Notes: generated by a model from the sequence alone, not told the origin. 64,000 nt of DNA from Ruminococcus sp. UNK.MGS-30 (GCA_000980705.1 LBCK01000001.1:930001-994000), one strand, 5' to 3'. Shown: positions 38,394-46,976, counted from the first letter of the stretch. Made by a program: numbers and translations.

Positions 38394-39224
38394 TTAGTCT
38401 TTCTGTACGGCGTCGTACAGGTCGCTTTTCCGGTGACTTGTCTCTGCGGCAACGGTTTTGCACGCCTGGGTCAGTTTCTGCCCGTCTGCCACATACTGCC
38501 GCACCCGTTCTGCCGCCTCTTCCAGGGTCAGCTGTGCCTCCTGCTGCGGTACTGCGCCGGCAACCACCAGCACAAACTCGCCTCGTGGCGGTGTGTTTTC
38601 GTAGTAGGCGATGGCGTCCGCAAAGGTAGTCAGACGCACCTCCTCGTGGATCTTGGTCAGCTCCCGGCAGAGAGACAGGCTCCGGTCTCCGCCAAAGACA
38701 GCCGCCATGTCCGCCAGTGTGCGGCAGAGCTTGTGGGGTGCCTCATAGAAGATCATGGTGCGCTGTTCCTGCCGCAGCTGTTCCAGGTGTGCGGTGCGCT
38801 GGTTGCGGTTCACGGAGAGAAAGCCCTCAAAGGCAAAGCGTGCGGTGTGCTGTCCGGAGACGGCAAGGGCGGCAATGGCTGCCGACGGTCCTGGAACAAC
38901 TTCCATCGGCACGCCCAGCTTGTGACAGAGCTGTACCAGCGGCTCGCCCGGGTCGGAGATGCAGGGCATTCCGGCATCGGTGACAACGCCGCAGGATTCG
39001 CCGGCAAGGATGCGGTCGGCGATGCTCTGCGCCACCGTCAGTCCGCTGTGTTCGTGATAGCTGACGATGGGCGTGTGGATGTCATAATGGGACAGGAGCT
39101 TTCGGGTCACACGGGTATCCTCTGCCGCCAGAAAGTCCACCTCACCCAGCAGCCGCAGCTGACGCATGGTGATGTCCTCCAGGTTGCCGATGGGTGTGCC
39201 GATGATGTATAATGTACCGCTCAT
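38394..39224 (-). CDS. rsmI: 16S rRNA (cytidine-1402-2'-O)-methyltransferase
   Basis: A 276-residue SAM-dependent enzyme of the tetrapyrrole-methylase fold. LYIIGTPIGNLEDITMRQL is the N-terminal hallmark; AAEDTRVTRKLL, SDAG-like VTDAGMPCISDPG, VPGPSAAIAALAVSG and FEGFL follow in family order. It methylates the ribose of C1402 in the decoding centre. It is the last gene of a minus-strand run with a HAD phosphatase 20 bp upstream. Confidence 0.95.
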   Translation of the reverse strand: MSGTLYIIGTPIGNLEDITMRQLRLLGEVDFLAAEDTRVTRKLLSHYDIHTPIVSYHEHSGLTVAQSIADRILAGESCGVVTDAGMPCISDPGEPLVQLCHKLGVPMEVVPGPSAAIAALAVSGQHTARFAFEGFLSVNRNQRTAHLEQLRQEQRTMIFYEAPHKLCRTLADMAAVFGGDRSLSLCRELTKIHEEVRLTTFADAIAYYENTPPRGEFVLVVAGAVPQQEAQLTLEEAAERVRQYVADGQKLTQACKTVAAETSHRKSDLYDAVQKD

Positions 39225-39244
39225 GTTGGCTCTCGTGTCCTTTC

Positions 39245-39901
39245 TCAGAAAAACTGTTTCATTTCCAGAATGTCGTGGATGTGTACGGTGGCAGTGGCGC
39301 AGATCTCTTTCCAGACCGGCGCATTTTCCGGGTCAGCAATGCCGATGGTGAAAAATCCGCCGTTTTTTGCGCCTTCCAGTGCGTGGAGCGAGTCCTCCAC
39401 CACGGCGATCTGCCGTCTGCCCAGGTGCAGTTTCTGCGCCGCCAGCTGAAAGATCTTCGGCTGGGTCTTGGGTGTGCCGGCATCCTGTTCCGTGAGCAGG
39501 AACCGGAGCCGTTCCCAGACGTGCAGCCGTCGCAGCGCCGCCTCTGCCAGTTCGCCGTAGGTCGCTGTGGCAACGCCGTAGGGGATGTCCTGCTGATCCA
39601 GCCAGTCCAGGATCTCCGGGACGTGGGGTTTCAGCTGCAATTTTTCCCGGTATTCCTCAGCGACCATATCCGCCACCTGCTGTGCGATCTGCTCCGGGGT
39701 CACCGGAAGATCAAACTCCTCTACGAAAAACTGAGAGAATTCCTCGATGGACATACGCTGTACCGTTTCTGACAGATCCGGCGGCACTTCCTTGCCGTAA
39801 TGCGCCATGAGTCTGCCGTCTACCTGCCGCCACATCCCGGTGGAGTCCAGAAGTGTGCCGTCCAGGTCAAAGATCACGCCCTGCAGGGTGTTGTGTTCCA
39901 T
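39245..39901 (-). CDS. HAD-family phosphatase or phosphomutase
   Basis: A 218-residue cytosolic HAD hydrolase with a helical cap. Motif I is VIFDLDGTLLDS (nucleophile Asp and acid Asp), motif II VATATYGE, motif III Lys in TPKTQPKIF, and motif IV VVEDSLHALEGA. The cap-1 form resembles beta-phosphoglucomutase and sugar-phosphate phosphatases; the substrate is not readable from sequence. It sits 14 bp after the GH13 gene in the same direction, so a sugar-phosphate role is plausible. Confidence 0.88.
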   Translation of the reverse strand: MEHNTLQGVIFDLDGTLLDSTGMWRQVDGRLMAHYGKEVPPDLSETVQRMSIEEFSQFFVEEFDLPVTPEQIAQQVADMVAEEYREKLQLKPHVPEILDWLDQQDIPYGVATATYGELAEAALRRLHVWERLRFLLTEQDAGTPKTQPKIFQLAAQKLHLGRRQIAVVEDSLHALEGAKNGGFFTIGIADPENAPVWKEICATATVHIHDILEMKQFF

Positions 39902-39915
39902 AGTGTTCCCGTTCC

Positions 39916-41508
39916 TTAAAGCTTTGTGAATCTCGGCTGGTTGTCGTGTGCTGTGCCGGTGAAGATCGACTTCGGCATTGCCCAGACGCTGCCGTCCTGT
40001 TCCTTGCGGTAAACGACCAACTCTTCCTGTGTCTCTGCGTGGCGTGCAGAGGGCTGGAGCAGTTCGCAGACGGTGCCGTCCAGAACGTCCCGGTATTTTG
40101 CGCCTGCCTCCAGGACGGTAGGCTCCGGAACGGCAACTGCCTCGGTTTCCGGCTCGGTGTTGTTGACGATGTCATCCTCTACCAGGATCATAGCGGAGAA
40201 CGGTGCAACACGGATCCATGCGCCGCCGTTTTCCACCTGTACCGGCTGACCGCTGACAACGTCTACCAGAGACGGCACGTGTGTGCCGAAGCGGAACTCG
40301 CTGGGGCAGTCCTCCAGGTTCAGCGCAACATAAACGGTTCTGCCGTCCTGTTCCTTGGCGAACAGCAGCTGGCGGTTCCGGACCTCTACGGTGTAGTAAG
40401 AGCCGGTGCGCAGTGCCGGATATGCGTGATAGATTCTGCCCAGCTTTACCAGGTGGCGGTACAGATCCAGATTGCCGCTGCGGTTCAGATCGTCCAGATC
40501 CAGGCAAGGGCGCAGACCGTCGTCCGAGTTATTCTCGTGTCTGCCCATGACGCCGTATTCGCTGCCGTAGTAGATGGACGGGATACCCGGCATACAGTAC
40601 ATCAGCGTATAGCACAGGGGCAGATACCGCTGGTCAGACAGGGTGCTTGCCAGACGGTTTACATCGTGGTTGTCCACGAAGTTGTACAGCGCAATGCCCT
40701 GATAGATGCCGCCGTTTCCGAACTGACGGTTGATGCTGTAGTTGATCTCGAAATAGTTCTTGTCGTTGTGTGAGGAATAGATGCCCTTATAGCACTCATA
40801 GTTGGTGACGCTGTCCAGCATCTCCGGGTTTGCCCAGCGCTTATAGTCGCCGTGGATGATCTCACCCATGAGCCAGAATTCCGGATTGCGTTCCTTGCAG
40901 AAATTGTGGATGCGGCGGAAGAAGTCGAAGTCCACGCAGTCCGCAGCGTCAAAACGGATGCCGTCGATGTGGAACTCATCCATCCACAGTTTTACGGCGT
41001 CGATCAGATAATCGCATACGTGCCAGTTGCGCAGATTCAGCTTGACCAGGTTGTAATAGCCGTTCCAGCCCTCATACCAGAAGTTGTCGCCGCAGGGACT
41101 CTGACCGCCGAAGTTCAGACCGGCAAACCAGTCGCAGTATTCCGATGCCTGTCCCTTTTCCTGGACATCCTTGAATGCCCAGAAGTTGCGTCCCACGTGG
41201 TTGAATACGCCGTCCAGGATGACCCGGATGCCGTTTTTGTGCAGTTCGTCGCAGATGTGGGCAAACATTTCGTTGGTGCCCAGCCGGCGGTCAATCACCC
41301 GGTAGTCGGTGGTATCATAGCCGTGTTCCACAGACTCGAACACCGGTCCGAAGTAGACTGCATCAACGCCCAGTTCTTTCAGATGCGGAATCCAGTCCAG
41401 CACCTTTTCCAGCCGGTTCACCGGTTCGCCGCCTTCGTTGTGCTTCGGTGCACCGCAGAATCCCAGGGGATAGATGTGATACATTACCGCATTTTCATAC
41501 CATTTCAT
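39916..41508 (-). CDS. GH13 alpha-amylase-family enzyme fused to DUF1653
   Basis: A 530-residue cytosolic enzyme without a signal peptide. The GH13 barrel starts at the N-terminus (MYHIYPLGFCG). DGVFNHVG is region I, GIRFDAAD holds nucleophile Asp187, LMGEIIHG the acid/base Glu216, and FVDNHDV Asp282. A beta-sandwich follows. The last 65 residues (KYRDVLDGTVCELLQPSARH, then EELVVYR and PKSIFTG) match DUF1653, normally a small stand-alone protein. It likely hydrolyses internalised maltodextrin or a related alpha-glucan (neopullulanase or cyclomaltodextrinase type). An acidic Glu/Pro linker joins the parts. Confidence 0.9.
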   Translation of the reverse strand: MKWYENAVMYHIYPLGFCGAPKHNEGGEPVNRLEKVLDWIPHLKELGVDAVYFGPVFESVEHGYDTTDYRVIDRRLGTNEMFAHICDELHKNGIRVILDGVFNHVGRNFWAFKDVQEKGQASEYCDWFAGLNFGGQSPCGDNFWYEGWNGYYNLVKLNLRNWHVCDYLIDAVKLWMDEFHIDGIRFDAADCVDFDFFRRIHNFCKERNPEFWLMGEIIHGDYKRWANPEMLDSVTNYECYKGIYSSHNDKNYFEINYSINRQFGNGGIYQGIALYNFVDNHDVNRLASTLSDQRYLPLCYTLMYCMPGIPSIYYGSEYGVMGRHENNSDDGLRPCLDLDDLNRSGNLDLYRHLVKLGRIYHAYPALRTGSYYTVEVRNRQLLFAKEQDGRTVYVALNLEDCPSEFRFGTHVPSLVDVVSGQPVQVENGGAWIRVAPFSAMILVEDDIVNNTEPETEAVAVPEPTVLEAGAKYRDVLDGTVCELLQPSARHAETQEELVVYRKEQDGSVWAMPKSIFTGTAHDNQPRFTKL

Positions 41509-41528
41509 TTTTCTTTCCTCCTACTCCT

Positions 41529-41559
41529 ATTATATCACAAACAGGGCGAATCCCCTGTT
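41529..41559 (-). promoter_or_regulatory. Promoter region of the GH13 gene with an inverted repeat
   Basis: TATAAT (41534-41529, minus strand) lies 20 bp before the start codon, and no good -35 box is visible. Where the -35 box should be, there is an inverted repeat, AACAGGG (41540) and CCCTGTT (41553), which could be an operator. Confidence 0.5.
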
Positions 41560-41595
41560 GGATTGCAATTAAGGCAGACCTGTTTCAAAGCAAAT

Positions 41596-42183
41596 TTACT
41601 TCACAGACCCTTCCAGATAATACGTTGCCTCCATATCCGCCACATTGACCGCCAGCGCCAGAGGGAACATCTCCAATGCTCTGCCCACGCTGTTTTTGTC
41701 CTCGTTTCCGGAAAAGCCCATGTGATAGCGGATGGCGAACGCCTCGTCCCGGGTGAGCCGCATAAAGCTCTGGATCATGTACACGGATTTTTCCCCGTGT
41801 CCGTAGGGCAGGGTGTCACGCACGGTGTAATACGGCACCTTTTCCCATACGCCCTGGTCGTTTTTGGCATTCCGGTAGTCCACCGCATAGAACCCTACCT
41901 TGCAGATATCGTGGAGCAGGGCTGTCACTGCAATGGTCTCCGGTGTGTAGTCCATGCCGTACAGATCCTTGGTGCGGGGACGGGAGAGATAGTCCTTGAG
42001 GCATTCATACACATTCAGACTATGCTCCACCAGACCGCCTTCATATGCCCCGTGAAACCGGGTGCTGGACGGCGCTGTAAAAAAGTCGCTGGCGTCTGAG
42101 TCCAGCCACTCCAGCAGCCGGTCTGCGCCACGGCGTTTGATGTTTTCCTGATAAACGGCAATAAATTCTTCCCGTTTTGTCAC
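41596..42183 (-). CDS. HD-domain phosphohydrolase
   Basis: A 195-residue cytosolic protein. The metal-binding HD pattern is spread over VEHSLNVYE (His), TALLHDICKVG (His-Asp), PYGHGEKSV (His) and LAVNVADME (Asp). It may act on nucleotides or nucleic acid ends; the substrate is unknown. The start is GTG 42183 behind AAAGGCGG, with a strong promoter 34 bp upstream. It is followed by the GH13 gene, which has its own -10 box. Confidence 0.8.
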   Translation of the reverse strand: MTKREEFIAVYQENIKRRGADRLLEWLDSDASDFFTAPSSTRFHGAYEGGLVEHSLNVYECLKDYLSRPRTKDLYGMDYTPETIAVTALLHDICKVGFYAVDYRNAKNDQGVWEKVPYYTVRDTLPYGHGEKSVYMIQSFMRLTRDEAFAIRYHMGFSGNEDKNSVGRALEMFPLALAVNVADMEATYYLEGSVK

Positions 42184-42216
42184 GGCATTCCACCGCCTTT
42201 CTCTTCACTGTTGTTT

Positions 42217-42245
42217 ATTATACCACATATCCAGAAAATTGGCAA
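42217..42245 (-). promoter_or_regulatory. Promoter of the HD-domain gene
   Basis: On the minus strand: TTGCCA (42245-42240), a 17-bp spacer, TATAAT (42222-42217). Confidence 0.8.
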
Positions 42246-42275
42246 GCGTTCCGCAAAAATTGTTTCAAAATCATG

Positions 42276-42314
42276 AAAAAGCCGCAGGCGGAGAAAAAAC
42301 CTGCGGCTTTTTTC
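42276..42314. terminator. Terminator of the sigma/anti-sigma operon
   Basis: AAAAGCCGCAGG pairs with CCTGCGGCTTTT around an 11-nt A-rich loop, with T-runs on both strands. Confidence 0.88.
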
Positions 42315-42434
42315 AAAAGGGATGAACTGACAGACGGAAAAAGCATCTGCCATGGGAAATGTCAAAGTCTGTTTTATATCTGACGTACACAGATTGTTTT
42401 TCAAGAGATGAAAGTAAACTCTGTGCGGTAGAAA

Positions 42435-43721
42435 TCACTGAGAAGCAGATTCTTCATCAGGCATTGGCGGGATATACTGCGTATAGTTCTCTGCCAGATC
42501 AAAGTCATTGATCGTTTGTGTCCGATAACCTTTGTCAATGGGAACAGTAAAAACTGTACCTGCTGCGTCCAAGTTGTTTTTTCCTTCCGGAACAATACGA
42601 ATGGTCAGTTCCGTAGCATCAGTCAATGCTGCTTCCCATACAGAATTCTGAAAGGAAATGTCTGTATCAATATTCGCGTCTATCATATCATAAGAGTTAC
42701 CGTTCTGATCCGTGACATACATCACATCGTAGTCATCAAATACAGTATCCTCAGAAAAACGGATCTCTGTGCTAAACGGAGAAACAGTCACAGATTCCAG
42801 CGTATATCCGTCTTTTGTTTCGGTAACTGGATAGATGTCCGTTCGGCTGGTATCCGCCTGTATCTCCGCAGTCAGAGTAATATCCACAGGAATAACACCC
42901 AGAGATCTCGGTTCACAGCTATATGCCGTATCACCCTTGGCGGATACGCCGGTTTCAAACCATGACCAACTAGTTGCATCTATTCCCTGTAAGAACGAAA
43001 ACGAAAGCTGCAACGGCAGGCTTGCTGTAGTGTTCCCCTGAAATATCTCACTGCATTCCGCCGAAAGCACAATACTATATTCCGCATCGCCAGACTTCAC
43101 AAATCCGGCAATGCTGGTATTTTCCTTGTCATAGTATGCACCCTCTGCCTGTTCAGAAAGCGTTGCCAGCCCACCGGTTTTTGTACTCATAGTATATGTA
43201 CCGGTACTTCCGATAAATGACAGCTTTTGTCCATTCAGTGTGCCGGTAAACTCCGATTCAATTCCGGTGCTGTTCTGCAATGCTTCTGGCAAATTCGTTA
43301 ATCTTAGCGTTACACTCAGGTGGCTGCCGTCGCAGTAGATGTTTTCCATGCGAATCGTACCGTCTTTCGTTTTTTGCATTTCGTCTGTTTTTTCCGCATA
43401 GGAAGTCAGATCGTTTTTCTCTATGGGACTTTTTGTGTAATATTTTTCATTGCTGAAAAAGGCATAGATCCCCTTAACAGCATCGGACGAAGCCACTGCC
43501 GGAACAGCGATTGCAATGCTCAGCACGCCGGCAGCTGCCACAGCGAGAAAAGTGCCGACTTTCTTTTTTGCAGAACATCTGGTTCGCATCATTTTTCGCT
43601 CCATTCTGTGTTTTCTTCTCTGGTATGCCTTGGAAAACTGCGGTTCGGCCGCGTCCGCTGCAAACGCTTGTTCTACAATTTTTTTCCATTCGTCTTCATT
43701 ATAAGGAAAATAGCTGCTCAT
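42435..43721 (-). CDS. DUF4179-type membrane anti-sigma factor
   Basis: A 428-residue single-pass protein. Residues 1-50 form a basic cytosolic region (RRKHRMERKMMRTRCSAKKK), about 54-76 a membrane helix, and 80-428 a beta-rich outside domain with the DUF4179 region first. It overlaps the end of the sigma-factor gene by 23 bp. This pairing is typical of ECF sigma/DUF4179 modules, in which the membrane protein holds the sigma factor until an envelope signal releases it. The signal is unknown. The gene is somewhat AT-richer than its neighbours. Confidence 0.85.
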   Translation of the reverse strand: MSSYFPYNEDEWKKIVEQAFAADAAEPQFSKAYQRRKHRMERKMMRTRCSAKKKVGTFLAVAAAGVLSIAIAVPAVASSDAVKGIYAFFSNEKYYTKSPIEKNDLTSYAEKTDEMQKTKDGTIRMENIYCDGSHLSVTLRLTNLPEALQNSTGIESEFTGTLNGQKLSFIGSTGTYTMSTKTGGLATLSEQAEGAYYDKENTSIAGFVKSGDAEYSIVLSAECSEIFQGNTTASLPLQLSFSFLQGIDATSWSWFETGVSAKGDTAYSCEPRSLGVIPVDITLTAEIQADTSRTDIYPVTETKDGYTLESVTVSPFSTEIRFSEDTVFDDYDVMYVTDQNGNSYDMIDANIDTDISFQNSVWEAALTDATELTIRIVPEGKNNLDAAGTVFTVPIDKGYRTQTINDFDLAENYTQYIPPMPDEESASQ

Positions 43722-44247
43722 AAGAAGTCACTCCTTTCTGCTTTATCATGGCTTTTCTGGCACGTTCAAAGCGTTTCCGTGCCGCCGCCTCCTTGATGCC
43801 GCACTGCCGGGCGATCTCCCGGAACGAGAGGTTTTCCTGACAGCGCAGCAGAACGATCTTCCGGTCGGTCTCGTTTAGGACCTCCATCATCTCTGCCAGC
43901 ACCGCCTGCCGCATCGCCTGTTCCTCCTGCTGTTCCAAGGGGCATGGCGGCGCATCCTCCGGAATTTGCAGAAATTTATCGTCCCACGGAGAACGCCGGT
44001 CGGATTCCCGGGCGTTTTTCCGGTACTGGCTGATGGCAGTGCTGCGGATGATCTGTATCATGTACTGCCTGGTCTGCGGACTCTCCGGATCGCCGATCTT
44101 GTGCAGATTGGCGATCACCCGGCAAAATGCCTCTGAAACGGCATCTTCGGTCTGCTGGGTGTGGTGCAGGATGGCGTAGGCAATGTGGTACATGGGCTTT
44201 TCGTAAATTTTATACAGCGTGTGCAGTTTTTCTTTTGCCGGCTGCAT
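43699..44247 (-). CDS. ECF-type RNA polymerase sigma factor
   Basis: A 182-residue sigma-70-family protein. Region 2 is at about residues 10-90 (YEKPMYHIAYAILHHTQQTE, DAVSEAFCRVIANL, RQYMIQIIRSTAISQYRK). Region 4 is at about 125-178 (LNETDRKIVLLRCQENLSFR, EIARQCGIKEAAARKRFERA). The start at 44247 is preferred: AAGGAG lies 9 nt before it, while two upstream ATGs lack spacing. It is divergent from the dockerin protease 208 bp away, so that gene is a candidate target. Autoregulation is usual for the family but I see no clear ECF promoter. Confidence 0.9.
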   Translation of the reverse strand: MQPAKEKLHTLYKIYEKPMYHIAYAILHHTQQTEDAVSEAFCRVIANLHKIGDPESPQTRQYMIQIIRSTAISQYRKNARESDRRSPWDDKFLQIPEDAPPCPLEQQEEQAMRQAVLAEMMEVLNETDRKIVLLRCQENLSFREIARQCGIKEAAARKRFERARKAMIKQKGVTSYEQLFSL

Positions 44248-44363
44248 CTGTTTCATCTCCTTCCCCATTTATCGGACGTCCTATCAGATATAACGCACAA
44301 GGACGGCGATTGTGACAGAACTATTTTACCGGACGGCGGCAGCGGATGTCAAGAGAAAACCAT

Positions 44364-44392
44364 TTGACACAACTGGGGAAATATGCTATACT
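44364..44392 (+). promoter_or_regulatory. Promoter of the dockerin protease gene
   Basis: TTGACA at 44364, a 17-bp spacer, TATACT at 44387 with an extended TGC. It looks like a housekeeping-sigma promoter. Confidence 0.85.
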
Positions 44393-44455
44393 AGCTTATA
44401 TCACACTTTACATTTCATACACATTCATGTTGCCGGAATATGGCAGGAGGAATTC

Positions 44456-46495
44456 ATGAGAAAACGAGATCGGGTGCATCTGGGGCGCATGGGGATGGCG
44501 CTGCTGATTGCAGGATGTTGTCTGCCGTGGGGTCAGATCTCTGCTGCGGCGCAGCCGGCGATGCCGGAAGTGCTGGAAGAGACCTGGAAGCAAAACGACG
44601 GCTTGCTGGTGCCGTCAGAGGAAATGGCGGAGACGCTGCCGGATTCCACAGAGGAGGATGCGGCGCTGGATAATTTCCAGGGCGCATCGGCGCTGCCGTC
44701 GTCCTATTCTTTGCTGGATGTGGACGGCGTCTCCTATGTCACTTCGGTAAAAGACCAGGGCAATACCGGACTTTGCTGGGCATATGCGGCGCTGGGTGCC
44801 TGTGAATCCAATATTATGTACCAGGGTCTGGAGATCCCGGACCGCTGGCGTGACAGCAACGGGGAACTGAACTTTTCCGAGGCATCGCTGGGCTGGTATC
44901 CTTTTACCAACCATCTGCTGCCCGGTGATACCGCCAGCGGCGACTATATCGTCATGGCGCAAAAGGGTATCAGCGGCGGAAATCCCACCATTGCCGGCTA
45001 TGCGCTGGCAGCAGGCATCGGCACACAGCTGGAACAGTATGCGCCCATGTCCCAGTGGAAACAGGGCTATTCCGAGTATCAGCGGTATAATTCCTATTAC
45101 CGGATGAAGAGTTCCGATGTTTTGTTACAGGTAAACAGCAGTTCCACGGCGACCATCCAGCAGTGGATCATGGAGAGCGGTGCAGTCAGTGCGGCGTTTT
45201 ATTCCAAGAGTACCTTCTACGACAACGGCGAGTCCATCGCCTATTATCAGAACAGCCACAGTGCCACAGATGCTGACCACGCAGTACTGCTGGTGGGCTG
45301 GGACAACAATTATTCCCGGAAGAATTTCCGACCCGGAAATCAGCCCAAGTTTGACGGCGCATGGCTGGTGCGGAACAGTTGGGGCGATGATGATGCGGAC
45401 GGCGGTTATTTCTGGCTCTCTTATGAGGAACTGTCGCTCTGCGAGGCGGCGAGATTCCTGATGACCGATGCCAGCGAACACACCACCTGCTATCAGTATG
45501 ACGGCAGCGTCTCCTATGCCAACGTGAAGTTTCCGGCGGCGGCGAACGTGTTTACAGCAGACCGGGACGGTGTGCTGACTGATGTCATGTTTCCGTTTTC
45601 CTCTTCCAATCCCCAGAGCGGCTATTATACTGTGTCCGTCTATCGGCTCCGGGAGAATGCCAAGTCGCCCATAGACGGCGAAAAGCTGTGTACCCAGCGT
45701 GGCACGGTGCAGTACGGCGGCTATAAGAGTATCTCCCTGGAAAGCCAGGGCATTACGCTGAAAAAGGGTGACCGTTTTTCCGTGACGGTGGAGCTGAACC
45801 GTGCCAAAAGCGGCAGTGACCGCCTGTGGCTCTCCTTTGAGTCGGTGAGCAACGATGTGCTGGAACGCCATTGCTCCGTCCAGCCCGGACAGTCCTACAT
45901 TTATGACGGGGATGGGGAGTGGATGGATATGACGGATGTCCGCACCTGGGTGAACAGCAAGGGAAACCAGCCGTATTCCAACCTGGGGAATGCCGCCATC
46001 AAGGCAATTGTGCAGTCTCCGGATGCAGAGGTAAACCGGAGTCAGCTGGATGCGGCGCTGGCATATGGTGCGCCGGATGCCGGAGCGAATGCACTGTACC
46101 GGAGCGCTTATGCGGCGGCGTCCGCTCTGGACGAGACTGCTACCCAGGCAGAGGTGGACAATGCGGCGCAGAATCTGCTTGCCGGTCTGGAGCAGGCAGG
46201 AAAGCTCCGGTATCCCCAGAACATCTACACGAAAGAAACCGCAGAACCGTCGTTCCTGCTGGGCGATGCAGACGGAAACGGCAGGCTGGATGCGTCCGAT
46301 GTGTACCAGTCCATGCTGGCACAGGCGCTGAACGCCGTGGGAGAATCCAGCGGTCTTACCATGTCCCAGGCTGCCGCAGCAGATTGTGACGGAAACGGCG
46401 TCATCAATTCCACGGATACCTTCTATTTGATGCTGTACTGCGCTTACCGTGGCGTGGGAAAACCCATGACCTGGGAAGAGATCTTAAAGATATAG
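44456..46495 (+). CDS. Secreted papain-like (C1A) cysteine protease with dockerin
   Basis: A 679-residue secreted protein. A signal peptide (cut near ISAAAQ) is followed by a C1A domain: QGNTGLCWAYAALGACES with Cys107, DADHAVLLVGW with His275, and WLVRNSWGDD with Asn307. A beta-sandwich (about 340-520) and a helical FIVAR-like segment (about 525-595) follow. A C-terminal dockerin (about 602-675) has calcium loops DADGNGRLDASD and DCDGNGVINSTD. It should be exported and docked on a scaffoldin, acting on plant-wall or cellulosomal proteins. ATG 44456 is preceded by GGCAGGAGG. It is divergent from an ECF sigma operon. Confidence 0.92.
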   Translation: MRKRDRVHLGRMGMALLIAGCCLPWGQISAAAQPAMPEVLEETWKQNDGLLVPSEEMAETLPDSTEEDAALDNFQGASALPSSYSLLDVDGVSYVTSVKDQGNTGLCWAYAALGACESNIMYQGLEIPDRWRDSNGELNFSEASLGWYPFTNHLLPGDTASGDYIVMAQKGISGGNPTIAGYALAAGIGTQLEQYAPMSQWKQGYSEYQRYNSYYRMKSSDVLLQVNSSSTATIQQWIMESGAVSAAFYSKSTFYDNGESIAYYQNSHSATDADHAVLLVGWDNNYSRKNFRPGNQPKFDGAWLVRNSWGDDDADGGYFWLSYEELSLCEAARFLMTDASEHTTCYQYDGSVSYANVKFPAAANVFTADRDGVLTDVMFPFSSSNPQSGYYTVSVYRLRENAKSPIDGEKLCTQRGTVQYGGYKSISLESQGITLKKGDRFSVTVELNRAKSGSDRLWLSFESVSNDVLERHCSVQPGQSYIYDGDGEWMDMTDVRTWVNSKGNQPYSNLGNAAIKAIVQSPDAEVNRSQLDAALAYGAPDAGANALYRSAYAAASALDETATQAEVDNAAQNLLAGLEQAGKLRYPQNIYTKETAEPSFLLGDADGNGRLDASDVYQSMLAQALNAVGESSGLTMSQAAAADCDGNGVINSTDTFYLMLYCAYRGVGKPMTWEEILKI

Positions 46496-46520
46496 GACGG
46501 CATTGTAAAAATACAGAACC

Positions 46521-46566
46521 AAAAACAGGACAGCGTTCCCAGAAAAAAGGGACGCTGTCCTGTTTT
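46521..46566. terminator. Terminator of the protease gene (bidirectional)
   Basis: AAAACAGGACAGCGTCCC-type stem: AACAGGACAGCGTTCCC pairs with GGGACGCTGTCCTGTT around an 8-nt A-rich loop. Confidence 0.88.
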
Positions 46567-46655
46567 GATTTGTGCATTGCTGTAGGTTCAGAACTCGTTT
46601 TCACAGGAAAGACGGTCGAATCTGTCCGGAAAGACGAGTCCCTGCGGTCAAATGG

Positions 46656-46817
46656 TTATCTGCCGCAGCCGCATCCACAGTCGTCATCGTCGTCGCCCTG
46701 CTGGTTCCGGCAGTTCTGTGCAGACTGGTTCTGCTTCTGCTGTGCCTGCTGGTTCTGGCGATTCTGGCTCTGCTGCTGCTGACGGTTCTGGCTCTGATTC
46801 TGGTTCTGCTTGGACAT
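46656..46817 (-). CDS. Tiny Gln/Asn-rich peptide with Asp5 and Cys-Gly tail
   Basis: A 53-residue predicted peptide. It begins MSKQNQNQSQNRQQQQ and is over half Gln and Asn, then ends GDDDDDCGCGCGR. There is no membrane helix or signal peptide. GGAG lies 8 nt before the ATG, and a 15-bp perfect hairpin sits just upstream. It follows feoB in the same direction by about 160 bp. The acidic and thiol tail suggests metal binding; FeoB is often accompanied by small Cys-rich proteins, but those have a membrane helix. It could also be a spurious low-complexity frame. Confidence 0.5.
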   Translation of the reverse strand: MSKQNQNQSQNRQQQQSQNRQNQQAQQKQNQSAQNCRNQQGDDDDDCGCGCGR

Positions 46818-46828
46818 TTCTGTCTCCG

Positions 46829-46877
46829 TTTCTCCGCACACGGGCTTTCTCCTGCGATTTTTCCGTGTGCGGAGAAA
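46829..46877 (-). other. 15-bp perfect inverted repeat in the leader of the Gln/Asn-rich peptide
   Basis: TTTCTCCGCACACGG (46829-46843) and CCGTGTGCGGAGAAA (46863-46877) flank a 19-nt loop. On the minus strand the stem ends just before the ribosome site. There is no T-run, so it is not a standard terminator. A second hairpin (AGCGGCA with TGCCGCT, 46891-46910) lies nearer feoB. Confidence 0.65.
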
Positions 46878-46976
46878 GAAATCACAGGGCAGCGGCAGAT
46901 TTTTGCCGCTGAGGATAGATTGCCCGGAAAAGGGGAAAATATGCGCAGATACGGAGAGACTGCCTGCGGATGCTTT

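Noticed and set aside
37893..38397. Open frames of 86 and 144 codons in the gap before rsmI
   Set aside because: Phe/Cys-rich, with no ribosome site; they cross the rsmI terminator and the DnaA-box-like cluster.
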